Below, in pieces: positions 18,011 to 26,715 of a stretch of 64,000 nucleotides of DNA. The notes under the pieces were generated by a model. That model saw only the letters and a program-made list of their open reading frames with translations, had not been told where the DNA came from and made no database searches. The DNA lies in NCBI RefSeq assembly GCF_001894805.1, contig NZ_BCWX01000001.1, positions 1,116,001 to 1,180,000 of the forward strand, in the 5' to 3' direction. The stretch's first letter is position 1. Each line of letters starts with the position of its first letter. The position numbers and the translations under genes were made by a program. The stretch comes from Rhodococcus globerulus NBRC 14531 (GTDB taxonomy: Bacteria; Actinomycetota; Actinomycetes; Mycobacteriales; Mycobacteriaceae).

Positions 18011-19450
18011 ATGCGCGGGTACTACACGGCAGATCAGGTTCGCGAAGCGGAGGCGCCGCTGCTGGCGTCGTTGCCCGACGGAGTGTTGATGCGCCGGGCC
18101 GCGTACGGACTGGCGCGGGTTGTTGCCGACGAATTGCGTTTGTACACAGGATTACTCGCTTCGAGGTCGGTGACTCTGCTGGTCGGCAGTGGCGACAACG
18201 GCGGTGACGCGCTCTGGGCCGGAGCGTTCCTGCGTAAGCGCGGAGTTGCTGTGCGTGCGGTCCTACTCGACCCGGAGCGCGCGCACCGGCGGGGCCTCGA
18301 GGCTTTCCGCCGAGCGGGTGGGCGTATCGAGTCCGACCTCGGTACACCGGATCTGGTGGTCGACGGCATTGTCGGAATTTCGGGCCGCGGTTCGTTGCGC
18401 CGCGCGGCAGCCGCTCTTGTGGAGCAGGTCCGCTGCCCGATCGTGGCGGTGGATCTTCCCAGCGGTGTGGACGCGAACACCGGGGGCGTCGACGGGCCTG
18501 CGGTGACAGCTGCGGTGACGGTGGCATTCGGTGCGCTCAAACCTGTGCATGTGTTGGCACCGCAGCGGTGCGGTCGGGTGGAGCTGATCGACATCGGTCT
18601 GGATCTCGGTGAGCCGGATTTCCGCTCCCTCGATCCGGCGGAAGTGGGTGCGCGCTGGCCGGTTCCGGGCCCGAGTGACGACAAGTATTCGCAGGGCGTT
18701 GTTGGGGTGATTGCGGGGAGTGCGCAGTATCCGGGGGCTGGTGTGTTGTGCACGGGGGCAGCGGTCACGGCGACGTCGGGGCTGGTGCGTTACGCGGGGC
18801 ACGGCGCGGCGGAGGTGCTTTCACGCTTCCCCGAGGTGATCGCAAGCGCGGCCTTCGAAGACGCCGGGCGCGTGCAGGCGTGGGTGGTCGGTCCTGGAAT
18901 GGGAACCGATGCCGACGCGGCGGCGCTGCTTGCATCTGTTCTCGCGACGGATGTCCCGGTCCTGGTCGATGCGGACGGGTTGAGCTTGCTGGCCGAGAAT
19001 CTTGATCTGGCACGTCGACGCACCGCACCGACGCTTCTGACTCCGCACGCGGGTGAGTTCGCACGATTGGCGGGCACCGAGCTGGGTGTTGATCGGGTCG
19101 GTGCCGCACGCGCCTTGGCGTCGGATCTCGGTGTGACGGTGCTCCTCAAGGGTCATACGACAGTGATCGCTGATCGAGGCGGACAGGTGTTGGTCAATGA
19201 TGCGGGTGGCTCGTGGGCGTCGACCGCCGGATCGGGTGACGTTTTGTCCGGTGTGATCGGGGCGCTGCTCGCTGCCGGGCTTGCACCACTCGACGCTGCG
19301 GCGGTGGGAGCCAGAACACACTCTCTTGCCGCGAACTTGGCGGCCGCAGGCGGCCATGCCGACGTTGCAGGTGCACCGATCTCGGCATCGCCGCTGCTCG
19401 GAAGTGTGCGTGACGCAGTAAGAGTGTTGCGCAGCGTCGCGCGGAATTGA
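18011..19450 (+). CDS. nnr: Bifunctional NAD(P)H-hydrate epimerase / ADP-dependent NAD(P)H-hydrate dehydratase
   Basis: This 479-residue protein repairs damaged (hydrated) NAD(P)H. The N-terminal YjeF_N epimerase domain (about 1-210) has VGSGDNGGDALWAGAFL and VDLPSGVD. The C-terminal dehydratase/carbohydrate-kinase-like domain (about 225-475) has VVGPGMGTD, LVDADGL, TPHAGEFARL and the catalytic-loop GSGDVLSGVIGALLA. ATG at 18011 gives the family N-terminus MRGYYTADQVREAE. It sits upstream of alr, as in mycobacteria. Confidence 0.94.
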   Translation: MRGYYTADQVREAEAPLLASLPDGVLMRRAAYGLARVVADELRLYTGLLASRSVTLLVGSGDNGGDALWAGAFLRKRGVAVRAVLLDPERAHRRGLEAFRRAGGRIESDLGTPDLVVDGIVGISGRGSLRRAAAALVEQVRCPIVAVDLPSGVDANTGGVDGPAVTAAVTVAFGALKPVHVLAPQRCGRVELIDIGLDLGEPDFRSLDPAEVGARWPVPGPSDDKYSQGVVGVIAGSAQYPGAGVLCTGAAVTATSGLVRYAGHGAAEVLSRFPEVIASAAFEDAGRVQAWVVGPGMGTDADAAALLASVLATDVPVLVDADGLSLLAENLDLARRRTAPTLLTPHAGEFARLAGTELGVDRVGAARALASDLGVTVLLKGHTTVIADRGGQVLVNDAGGSWASTAGSGDVLSGVIGALLAAGLAPLDAAAVGARTHSLAANLAAAGGHADVAGAPISASPLLGSVRDAVRVLRSVARN

Positions 19451-19505
19451 GTGATGTCAAACCCGAATTGATGTCGGAATTCGCGAGAGTGGCAGGATTG
19501 ACGCC

Positions 19506-20711
19506 ATGAAGCTTGCCGAAGGAAGAGCCCCGAAAGACCCAGAAGAAGGGGAGTCGGCAAGCGTCGCGGCAACAGGAGGTCCGCAGACCGAGGCGGTCGT
19601 GGACCTCGATGCCATCGCCCACAACGTGCGGGTTCTTCGTGAGTTCGCCGGTGACGCGGCACTGATGGCAGTCATCAAAGCTGACGGGTACAACCACGGT
19701 GCCGTTGCTGTTGCGCGCACTGCACTCTCCGCCGGTGCCCGCGAACTCGGTGTCACCACGATCGGCGAGGCCTTGGTCCTGCGGGCAGCGGGGATCACCG
19801 CTCCGGTACTGGCGTGGCTGCATGGCGTCGATGCCGATTTTGCCGCCGCCATTTCCGCCGACGTGGAAATCGGGGTGTCGTCTCCGCGGCACCTGGCCGC
19901 GGTGGTGACCGCCGCGCGGGATCTCGGACGAACTGCCACGGTGACGCTGAAGGTCGACACCGGACTCAATCGCAACGGCGTCTCGCAGGCCGATTGGCCG
20001 CAGATGCTGGCAGACCTCGTCGCGGCTCGAAACGAGGGCACGATCCGGTTGCGCGGAGTGTTCTCGCACCTGGCGCATTCGGACGAACCGCACCACGACG
20101 TCATCGACCACCAGAAGCAACGTCTGATCGATGCAGTTGCCGACGTCCGGGCTCACGGATTCGAACCCGAGGTTGTGCACCTTTCCAACTCGGCGGCGAC
20201 GGTAACCCGTCCTGACCTGCGATTTGACATGGTTCGGCCGGGAATTGCGATATACGGGTTGTCGCCCGTACCAGAGATGGGCGATTTCGGTCTCCGACCG
20301 GCAATGACGTTGCGAGCGAAGGTGATTCTGGTGAAGAAGGTGGCTGCCGGTGAGGGGGTTTCCTACGGACACCTCTGGACCGCGCCGCGCGACACCACCC
20401 TGGCATTGCTCCCCGTCGGCTATGCCGACGGGCTTCCGCGCTCGTTGAGCGGGCGTTTCGAGGTCCAACTCGGCGGTAAGCGTCGTCAAGCCGTCGGACG
20501 GATCTGCATGGACCAGGTGATGGTCGATCTCGGACCAGATGGTGACGGTGTGCGCGAGGGCGACACCGCCATCTTCTTCGGCAACGGAGATCAGGGCGAA
20601 CCCAACGCGCAAGCCTGGGCGGAAGTGCTGGACACCATTCACTACGAGATCGTGACCGGCCTGCGCGGGCGAACCGAACGTACGTACATCGGCGGGGAGG
20701 GTATCTCGTGA
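19506..20711 (+). CDS. alr: Alanine racemase
   Basis: This 401-residue PLP enzyme makes D-alanine for peptidoglycan. The PLP lysine is K58 in [11 protein letters not shown] and the catalytic Tyr of the C-terminal beta domain is Y287 (GVSYGHLW). The barrel signature HLANSA-type motif reads HLSNSAATV, and the C-terminal domain contains [13 protein letters not shown]. The first 28 residues are an unconserved extension, so a later start is possible although none is clearly better. The stop overlaps the next gene's GTG, giving translational coupling to a hydrolase. Confidence 0.95.
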   Translation: MKLAEGRAPKDPEEGESASVAATGGPQTEAVVDLDAIAHNVRVLREFAGDAALMAVIKADGYNHGAVAVARTALSAGARELGVTTIGEALVLRAAGITAPVLAWLHGVDADFAAAISADVEIGVSSPRHLAAVVTAARDLGRTATVTLKVDTGLNRNGVSQADWPQMLADLVAARNEGTIRLRGVFSHLAHSDEPHHDVIDHQKQRLIDAVADVRAHGFEPEVVHLSNSAATVTRPDLRFDMVRPGIAIYGLSPVPEMGDFGLRPAMTLRAKVILVKKVAAGEGVSYGHLWTAPRDTTLALLPVGYADGLPRSLSGRFEVQLGGKRRQAVGRICMDQVMVDLGPDGDGVREGDTAIFFGNGDQGEPNAQAWAEVLDTIHYEIVTGLRGRTERTYIGGEGIS

Positions 20712-21763
20712 AGACTGCAGGACGAATGAGCATCCTCGGTGGGCTCCTCAGTGCGATTGCACTCGGTTCCATGGCCGGCGTCAACGCGTTGAAGACGGCC
20801 ACTCGGCCAGGTCGAGAGATCTACGCAGACGAAGACTTCGACCTGATGACGCGGGACCGCGCGAGCGTTGTACGCACCGACGACGGGGTTGATCTGGCAG
20901 TCCGCGAAGTCGGGCCGGACGACGCTCCACTGACGGTTGTCTTTGTGCACGGATATTGTCTGAGCGCGTTTTCCTGGCATTTTCAGCGTCGTCAGCTTGC
21001 CGAGCGGTGGGGTGACGACGTTCGGATGGTGTTCTACGACCAGCGCGGGCACGGTGATTCGGGCATGCCCCGCGCGAAGAGTTGTACGGTCTCGCAACTC
21101 GGCCGTGATCTGGCGTCGGTCATCGAAGCCAAGGTGCCGATCGGTCCGGTTGTGCTTGTCGGTCATTCGATGGGCGGCATGACAGTGCTCGCGCTTGCCG
21201 GTCAGCGACCGGAATGGTTCGCCGGTGGCCGAGTTGTCGGTGTCGGGTTGGTATCGACCACCGCAGCGGGTCTCGCCGAAACCGGACTCACTCGCAATCT
21301 GCAGAATCCGATCATCGACGGTTTCCGTCTGGCTGTGCGGACGTCCCCGGGCGTCGTACAGCATGCCCGTGGCGCTGCGCGTGTGCTCATCACACCGATC
21401 CTGCGGGCAGCGTCGTACGGCACGGACGTGAGCCCTCGACTGCACGAGCTGTCGGACGGGATGCTCGATCGCACGTCGGTTGTCACCATCGTCAATTTTC
21501 TGCGGACCCTCGAATTGCATGACGAGAGTGGGTCTCTGCCCGTCCTCGCGCACACTCCGGCTGTGGTGATCTGCGGCGATCAGGACATGATGATTCCGTT
21601 TGCCAGCTCGCAACTGCTGGCGGATGCGTTGCCGGAGTCCGACCTGGTGCGAATTCGCGGCGGCGGTCACCTGATCCAGCTGGAGTTCCCGGCTATCGTC
21701 ACGGATGCGATCGAGAGTCTTGTCTCACGTACACATAGTCAAGTGAGGTCCGATGTCGGCTGA
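20708..21763 (+). CDS. Alpha/beta-fold hydrolase
   Basis: This 351-residue protein has an N-terminal hydrophobic segment (about 8-28: signal anchor or TM) followed by a classic alpha/beta hydrolase. Motifs are VFVHGYCLS (oxyanion region), DQRGHGDSG, nucleophile elbow GHSMGG, acid [10 protein letters not shown] and the final His in [10 protein letters not shown]. All catalytic positions are present. The substrate cannot be read from sequence. It is coupled to alr by a GTGA overlap and overlaps tsaE by 11 bases, so it rides in the alr-tsa operon. Confidence 0.88.
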   Translation: MKTAGRMSILGGLLSAIALGSMAGVNALKTATRPGREIYADEDFDLMTRDRASVVRTDDGVDLAVREVGPDDAPLTVVFVHGYCLSAFSWHFQRRQLAERWGDDVRMVFYDQRGHGDSGMPRAKSCTVSQLGRDLASVIEAKVPIGPVVLVGHSMGGMTVLALAGQRPEWFAGGRVVGVGLVSTTAAGLAETGLTRNLQNPIIDGFRLAVRTSPGVVQHARGAARVLITPILRAASYGTDVSPRLHELSDGMLDRTSVVTIVNFLRTLELHDESGSLPVLAHTPAVVICGDQDMMIPFASSQLLADALPESDLVRIRGGGHLIQLEFPAIVTDAIESLVSRTHSQVRSDVG

Positions 21764-22235
21764 AACCCTCCCTGAATCAGGAACCGTCACTCTGGAGACG
21801 ACGGAAGACACGGAGGCATTCGGTCGCAGGCTGGCGGCCGGACTTGTCGCCGGTGACCTCGTGGTTCTCGACGGTCCACTCGGCGCCGGAAAAACGGCAC
21901 TGACCCGCGGTATCGGTGCGGGCCTCGGCGTGCAGGGACGCGTGACGTCACCGACATTTGTCATCGCGCGCGAGCATCGCCCCGGCATTCGCGCCGACGG
22001 CGGAACACCCGTCGGGATGATTCACGTCGACGCGTATCGCCTCGGCGACAGCGGGCCGCACGCTCTTGACGAGCTCGACGCCCTGGACCTCGATACCGAC
22101 CTCACCGATGCGGTGGTCGTGGTGGAGTGGGGCGGCGACGTCGTGGAACGCCTTGTCGAGCGTCACTTGCGGGTGCAGCTTCACCGTGAACCCGAGTCGG
22201 ATGTCCGGACGGCCAGTTGGGCATGGACGTCGTGA
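21753..22235 (+). CDS. tsaE: tRNA threonylcarbamoyladenosine biosynthesis ATPase TsaE
   Basis: This 160-residue P-loop protein is needed for t6A37 modification of ANN-decoding tRNAs. Walker A is LDGPLGAGKTALTRG near residues 39-53, followed by TSPTFVIAREH, HVDAYRLGD and the Walker-B-like VVVVEWGGDVV. These are the standard TsaE blocks. It overlaps the preceding gene by 11 bases and precedes tsaB, rimI and tsaD, so all t6A-complex subunits except TsaC are encoded together. Confidence 0.95.
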   Translation: MSAETLPESGTVTLETTEDTEAFGRRLAAGLVAGDLVVLDGPLGAGKTALTRGIGAGLGVQGRVTSPTFVIAREHRPGIRADGGTPVGMIHVDAYRLGDSGPHALDELDALDLDTDLTDAVVVVEWGGDVVERLVERHLRVQLHREPESDVRTASWAWTS

Positions 22236-22288
22236 CACTGCTCCCACCGTTGAAAGTAGTTCTTCACGTGCGAGTACCCTGAGTTATC

Positions 22289-22936
22289 GTGCTTGTTCTC
22301 GCGATTGATACCTCCACGCCGGCCGTCACTGCCGGAGTTGTCTCACTCTCGCCTCTCGGTGAGGTTTCGACGCTCGCCGTTCGGGTGACAGTGAACCCCC
22401 GCGCACATGCCGAGGTGCTCACCCCGCATGTTCTCGAATGCCTCGCCGAGGCGTCGATCACGCCGGCAGACCTGGGCGCCGTGGTGGTGGGCGTGGGACC
22501 CGGTCCGTACACCGGCCTGCGGGTGGGGATGGCGACCGGCGCCGCGTTCGGTGACGCGCTCAGTGTCCCGGTCTACGGTGTGTGCAGCCTCGACGCCATT
22601 GCCGCGGCAGTGCAGACGCCAGGCAACCTGCTTGTCGTGACCGATGCACGTCGACGTGAAATCTATTGGGCTCGTTACGATGAGGGCGTTCGAGTGGAAG
22701 GCCCCGCAGTGAATTCGCCGGGCGACGTTGACGCGTCGCCGTCGACGATTGTTGCCGGATCTGCTTCGCACGTAGACCTTTTCGATCTCCGGGTCGAGCC
22801 TGCGGAGACGCCGTCTCCGGCCGGTTTGGTCACTGTTGCAGCGCAAGACATTCTGGCCGGTTCGATTCCGGAACCGCTCGAGCCGCTGTATCTACGCCGC
22901 CCGGACGCCAAGACCTTGGCGGAACGCGGCAAATGA
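22289..22936 (+). CDS. tsaB: t6A biosynthesis protein TsaB
   Basis: This 215-residue ASKHA-fold protein is the partner and stabiliser of TsaD. It starts at GTG with LVLAIDTSTPAVTAGVV and carries GVGPGPYTGLRVGMATG and LVVTDARRREIYWARYD, both typical of TsaB/YeaZ. The stop overlaps rimI by ATGA. The 53-base gap after tsaE is the longest within the cluster and could hold a secondary promoter. Confidence 0.94.
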   Translation: MLVLAIDTSTPAVTAGVVSLSPLGEVSTLAVRVTVNPRAHAEVLTPHVLECLAEASITPADLGAVVVGVGPGPYTGLRVGMATGAAFGDALSVPVYGVCSLDAIAAAVQTPGNLLVVTDARRREIYWARYDEGVRVEGPAVNSPGDVDASPSTIVAGSASHVDLFDLRVEPAETPSPAGLVTVAAQDILAGSIPEPLEPLYLRRPDAKTLAERGK

Positions 22937-23424
22937 GTTACACCATCACGTCGATGACGGTCGACGACGCCGAGCGGTGTGCCGAGTTGGAACGTGCCCT
23001 CTTTGCGGGGGACGGGCCGTGGACCGCTCAGGCTTTTGTCTCCGAGTTGGCCGGCTCGCACAATCACTACTTCGTGGCTCGTGAGCCCGACGGTCGTGTT
23101 CTGGGGTACGCCGGAGTTGCATTGTTGGGCGCGCCGCCCAACATCGAAGCCGAAGTGCACACCATCGGAACGGATCCGGGTGCGCAGCGCCGCGGTATCG
23201 GCGGGGCTTTGCTCGATGCGCTCTTGGCTCTCGCGGACGACCGGGGAGCAGACGTGTTCCTGGAAGTGCGCACCGACAACGAACCGGCAATCGCTCTGTA
23301 TCGGCGTGAGGGATTCGAGATCGTCGGAACCCGAAAGAAGTACTACCAGCCCAGCGGGGCAGATGCGTTCACGATGCGGCGGCCCGCCGTGGGTGTTCGC
23401 AAGAATGAGGAGCAGCAAGCATGA
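22933..23424 (+). CDS. rimI: Ribosomal protein S18 alanine N-acetyltransferase (GNAT family)
   Basis: This 163-residue GNAT acetyltransferase has acetyl-CoA binding motif [18 protein letters not shown], followed by [31 protein letters not shown], the classic RimI C-terminal block. Its family modifies protein N-termini such as S18. It is locked between tsaB and tsaD by 4-base overlaps on both sides, an arrangement common in actinobacteria. Confidence 0.93.
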   Translation: MSYTITSMTVDDAERCAELERALFAGDGPWTAQAFVSELAGSHNHYFVAREPDGRVLGYAGVALLGAPPNIEAEVHTIGTDPGAQRRGIGGALLDALLALADDRGADVFLEVRTDNEPAIALYRREGFEIVGTRKKYYQPSGADAFTMRRPAVGVRKNEEQQA

Positions 23425-24458
23425 TCGTCATGGGTGTCGAAAGCTCGTGCGACGAAACAGGAGTCGGCATCGTACGTTGGAACGGTGACGGAACCTGCGA
23501 TTTGTTGGCGGACGAAGTGGCGTCGAGTGTGGATCAGCACGCCCGGTACGGCGGAGTGGTGCCTGAGGTTGCGTCGCGCGCTCATCTCGAGGCAATCGTC
23601 CCGACCATGCGGCGTGCTCTCGCGGCGGCCGGTATCGAGAAGCCCGACGCTCTGGCCGTCACGATCGGACCCGGCCTGGCGGGCGCCCTGTTGGTGGGTG
23701 TGGCGGCAGCCAAAGCCTATGCGGCAGCGTGGAACATCCCGTTCTATGCGGTCAATCACCTCGGCGGCCACGTATCGGTCGACACCCTCGAGCACGGACC
23801 GTTGCCGTCGTGCGTGGCCCTTCTGGTCTCCGGTGGGCACACGCATTTGCTGCACGTCGAGGATCTCGGAAAGCCGATCGTCGAACTCGGAACTACCGTC
23901 GACGACGCTGCCGGTGAAGCATTCGACAAGGTTGCGAGGCTTCTCGGTCTCGGGTTCCCCGGTGGACCGGCCTTGGATGCGGCTGCGCAGGAAGGTGATC
24001 CGAACGCGATCCCGTTCCCGCGTGGCATGACGGGCCCGCGCGACTCGCGTCACGACTTCTCCTTCTCCGGACTCAAGACGTCCGTTGCTCGCTATGTGGA
24101 GTCGAAACAGCGTGCAGAAGAAGCTTTTTCGATTCCGGATATCGCAGCGTCGTTCCAAGAGGCGGTGGCCGACGTCCTGACGATGAAGGCGGTTCGTGCC
24201 GCCAAGGATGTCGGCGTCGACACCGTGGTGCTCGGCGGAGGAGCAACCGCGAACTCTCGCATTCGTAGCCTCGCCGAGCAGCGGTGCGCCGAATCCGGTC
24301 TCACGCTGCGTATTCCGAAGCCGAGGTTGTGTACCGACAACGGAGTGATGATCGCTTCGCTGGCCGCGCACCTGATCGGTGCCGGAGCCGGGCCGTCGGA
24401 ATTGAGTGTTGCAACCGATCCGGGATTGTCCGTCTCGATCAGCCAAGTTCTGCGCTAG
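23421..24458 (+). CDS. tsaD: tRNA N6-adenosine threonylcarbamoyltransferase
   Basis: This 345-residue enzyme transfers the threonylcarbamoyl group to A37. Kae1/Qri7 motifs include [13 protein letters not shown] at the N-terminus and the metal-binding NHLGGHVSV (in place of the usual NHLEGH). [28 protein letters not shown] and [14 protein letters not shown] follow, then the C-terminal [10 protein letters not shown]. The Gly for Glu in NHLGGH is also frequent in actinobacteria. It ends one base before the stop of the convergent Hsp70-like gene, with no terminator between. Confidence 0.96.
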   Translation: MIVMGVESSCDETGVGIVRWNGDGTCDLLADEVASSVDQHARYGGVVPEVASRAHLEAIVPTMRRALAAAGIEKPDALAVTIGPGLAGALLVGVAAAKAYAAAWNIPFYAVNHLGGHVSVDTLEHGPLPSCVALLVSGGHTHLLHVEDLGKPIVELGTTVDDAAGEAFDKVARLLGLGFPGGPALDAAAQEGDPNAIPFPRGMTGPRDSRHDFSFSGLKTSVARYVESKQRAEEAFSIPDIAASFQEAVADVLTMKAVRAAKDVGVDTVVLGGGATANSRIRSLAEQRCAESGLTLRIPKPRLCTDNGVMIASLAAHLIGAGAGPSELSVATDPGLSVSISQVLR

Positions 24459-24459
24459 G

Positions 24460-25989
24460 TCAGCCGACCGGTACAGGCAGGTGAGCGGTGGGGGTCGGCG
24501 CCGCGTTCTCCGTCGTCGGCTCGGGTGATGCGGACTCTGTGGGAGTCTCGGCGGTGGTTTCGGTGGAACCGGAACCACCGTTTCCGCCTTCGCCCGGAGC
24601 CAGTTCCGAAGGCCCACTCGGAATCTGTGGCAGGTTCTCCGGCCACCACGACGGTGTATCCGGCAGCGTGATGCCGGGAAGTGTCGGCCGGGCCGGGATG
24701 GTGGTCGTGGTTGTCGGCGGAAGAGTTGTCGGCGGAACGGTTGTCGTCGGTGTGGACGTGTCCGACGGCGGCGCAGGCGACAACGTGAACTGATGTGTCT
24801 CGTACGGCTGTGTTCCGTACGGCTGTGTTCCGTACGGCTGTGCCCGGTACGGGACTGTTGTGTGGACAACCGTGGGCACGGGGTCATGTGACGGGATGAC
24901 TGTGGAACCGGTGCTCGGAACGACGTCGGTTGTGGTGTGCGTTGTGGTCGATCCGGTGCCGGCCGGCGAAATCGGCGTGTTGTCGGTCGGGACGACTTCC
25001 TTGGCGGCATAACCCAATACGAGTCCACCGACGACTAGCGCGCCGATCAGCGCGCCCGACGCTTTGGCGGCCGGACGGATGCGCTCGGAAGTTTCCGAGC
25101 CTGCCAACGGGTAACGCAACGACGTCGCGGAATCTGCAAGTAGTGCAGCACCTTTGGCTGCGGCTGCTTCGGGCTCGTCGAATTCGACTGTCGGGACTCG
25201 TGCGGCGTCTGCGATTGCCGTACGCACAGTGGGGATATGGGCGCCGCCGCCGATGAGGACAATGGCCTCGACGGTGTGTGGTGCCGCGCTCAGGACGCTG
25301 CGGATCAGCGTGAGCGCGCGCTCGACATCCGCGGCGATGATGTCCTCGAACTCGACCCGGGTGATCGTGATGGGCCCACGTGGCAGGTCGATCGTGACGC
25401 TGCGAGTGGTGGAGAGTTGTTCCTTCGCGACGTGGCAGCGCGACATCAGTAGTTCGGTGTCGGTGTGTCGGCCGAGTGGATGAGGGTACTTGTCGGTGAC
25501 AAACGCGACGAGGGCTGCGTCGATGCCGGCGCCGGCAAGAGCGTCGGTGCGTTCGGAGATGAGGATCTCGCCGCTGTGATCGACCACGGACACGCTCAGG
25601 CCGCTATCACCGAGGTCTATCTGCGCGGTGGCGCCGTAGCGTGCAGTCTTGCCTGTTTCTGCGAGATAGGCGTGCACTGCGGCCGGTTCGGGAATGAGCC
25701 GAACGCGGTTCGGCGACTTCGCGAGCGAGGATCGGATGCTCGCGAGCTGTTGGTCGGTCGAGTATGTGACCCCGATGGATCGAGGGGCAGCGGCGCGATC
25801 GGACACCTGCGTGGTCATCAGCTTGATCGACGCGCGCACCAAGTCTCCGACGTTGGTGTTGACCTGATCGGCGGAGACGAATCGTGTTTCGGCAGGCAAA
25901 CTACCGGGTGTGGCTTCTGCGGAATCGGTATCGACGAGCGCGGAGTAGACGCCCGACGAACCCGTCGACATTCCCAGTGATGAACCCAT
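24460..25989 (-). CDS. Membrane-anchored Hsp70-like protein with extracytoplasmic Pro/Thr-rich tail
   Basis: This 509-residue protein has residues 1 to about 290 in an Hsp70/actin ATPase fold with eroded nucleotide motifs: SLGMSTGSSGVYSA for phosphate-1, IPEPAAVHAYL, QIDLGDSGLSVSV for phosphate-2 and VLIGGGAHIPTVRTAI for the adenosine motif. No substrate-binding domain follows. Instead there is a TM helix (about 307-328) and a 180-residue Thr/Pro/Ser tail that should lie outside the cytoplasm, including a five-residue repeat GTQPY. Related Hsp70-like proteins are common in Rhodococcus, but their role is unknown. Convergent with tsaD. Confidence 0.78.
   Translation of the reverse strand: MGSSLGMSTGSSGVYSALVDTDSAEATPGSLPAETRFVSADQVNTNVGDLVRASIKLMTTQVSDRAAAPRSIGVTYSTDQQLASIRSSLAKSPNRVRLIPEPAAVHAYLAETGKTARYGATAQIDLGDSGLSVSVVDHSGEILISERTDALAGAGIDAALVAFVTDKYPHPLGRHTDTELLMSRCHVAKEQLSTTRSVTIDLPRGPITITRVEFEDIIAADVERALTLIRSVLSAAPHTVEAIVLIGGGAHIPTVRTAIADAARVPTVEFDEPEAAAAKGAALLADSATSLRYPLAGSETSERIRPAAKASGALIGALVVGGLVLGYAAKEVVPTDNTPISPAGTGSTTTHTTTDVVPSTGSTVIPSHDPVPTVVHTTVPYRAQPYGTQPYGTQPYETHQFTLSPAPPSDTSTPTTTVPPTTLPPTTTTTIPARPTLPGITLPDTPSWWPENLPQIPSGPSELAPGEGGNGGSGSTETTAETPTESASPEPTTENAAPTPTAHLPVPVG
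24801..24852. repeat. 15-bp in-frame tandem repeat in the Hsp70-like gene
   Basis: Three 15-base units (CGTACGGCTGTGTTC, the third ending CCC) plus a partial fourth encode the GTQPY repeat. The unit is a multiple of three, so copy-number changes would preserve the frame. Confidence 0.85.
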
Positions 25990-26148
25990 CTTGCACCCCC
26001 TCGCAGGTGTTTCTGTGACCGCATATCGGTCGCCGTTACATGAACGTTACAGAACGATCGGCACGATTGCTCGGCAGTTTTCTGTGAGGAGGAGAACTTT
26101 TCGTACCGAAACGGTGGTTTTACCAGCGGGATTGCCGAATATTGAATT

Positions 26149-26715
26149 ATGCGGAAAAAAGTCGAATCCCGGCAGATGGATACGCGTCAACGCCGTCGAT
26201 TGATCGCGGGGGCGATACTTCGGCCGGTGCTGACCGTCGTCGCGTTGGGTTGTGCGTATTTCCTGTTGCCGTGGACCGACGCGCATACCGTCAGCGCATT
26301 TGCTCTGTTGGTCGCAGGCGGTGTCGCGGTACTGGGTGTCGCTGCCTGGCAGATCAAGCGAATCCTGAATTCGGATGTGCCGGCGTTGCAGGCCGTCGAG
26401 GCGGCATCTGTCGTGGTGCCGACGTATCTTCTGATCGTCTCGATGACCTATTTTGCTGTCGCAGGGGCCGACCCGACAAGTTTCACCGAACCGTTGTCGA
26501 GGATGGGTGCGCTCTATTTCTCGCTGTCCGTGTTCTCGACCGTCGGGTTCGGGGACATCGCCGCAAAAACTGATCTGGCCAGGGCATTGGTGTCGCTTCA
26601 GATCGTCTGCAACCTGGTGCTGATCGGCTTTGGCGTCCGCTTTGTTATTGCTGCCGTGTCCTGGTCCAAGGAACACAGGACACGGCAGACGAAGCCAGGT
26701 GACGCTAGCGAATGA
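26149..26715 (+). CDS. Potassium-channel family protein (4 TM, one pore)
   Basis: This 188-residue membrane protein has four hydrophobic helices and, between the last two, a pore loop with selectivity filter TVGFGD at about residue 131. The filter follows the K+ consensus T-V-G-[YF]-G-D. There is no RCK/TrkA domain or voltage sensor, so gating is not evident. The start could be 26149 or the ATG at 26176. It overlaps the convergent metallophosphoesterase gene by 11 bases. Confidence 0.85.
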   Translation: MRKKVESRQMDTRQRRRLIAGAILRPVLTVVALGCAYFLLPWTDAHTVSAFALLVAGGVAVLGVAAWQIKRILNSDVPALQAVEAASVVVPTYLLIVSMTYFAVAGADPTSFTEPLSRMGALYFSLSVFSTVGFGDIAAKTDLARALVSLQIVCNLVLIGFGVRFVIAAVSWSKEHRTRQTKPGDASE

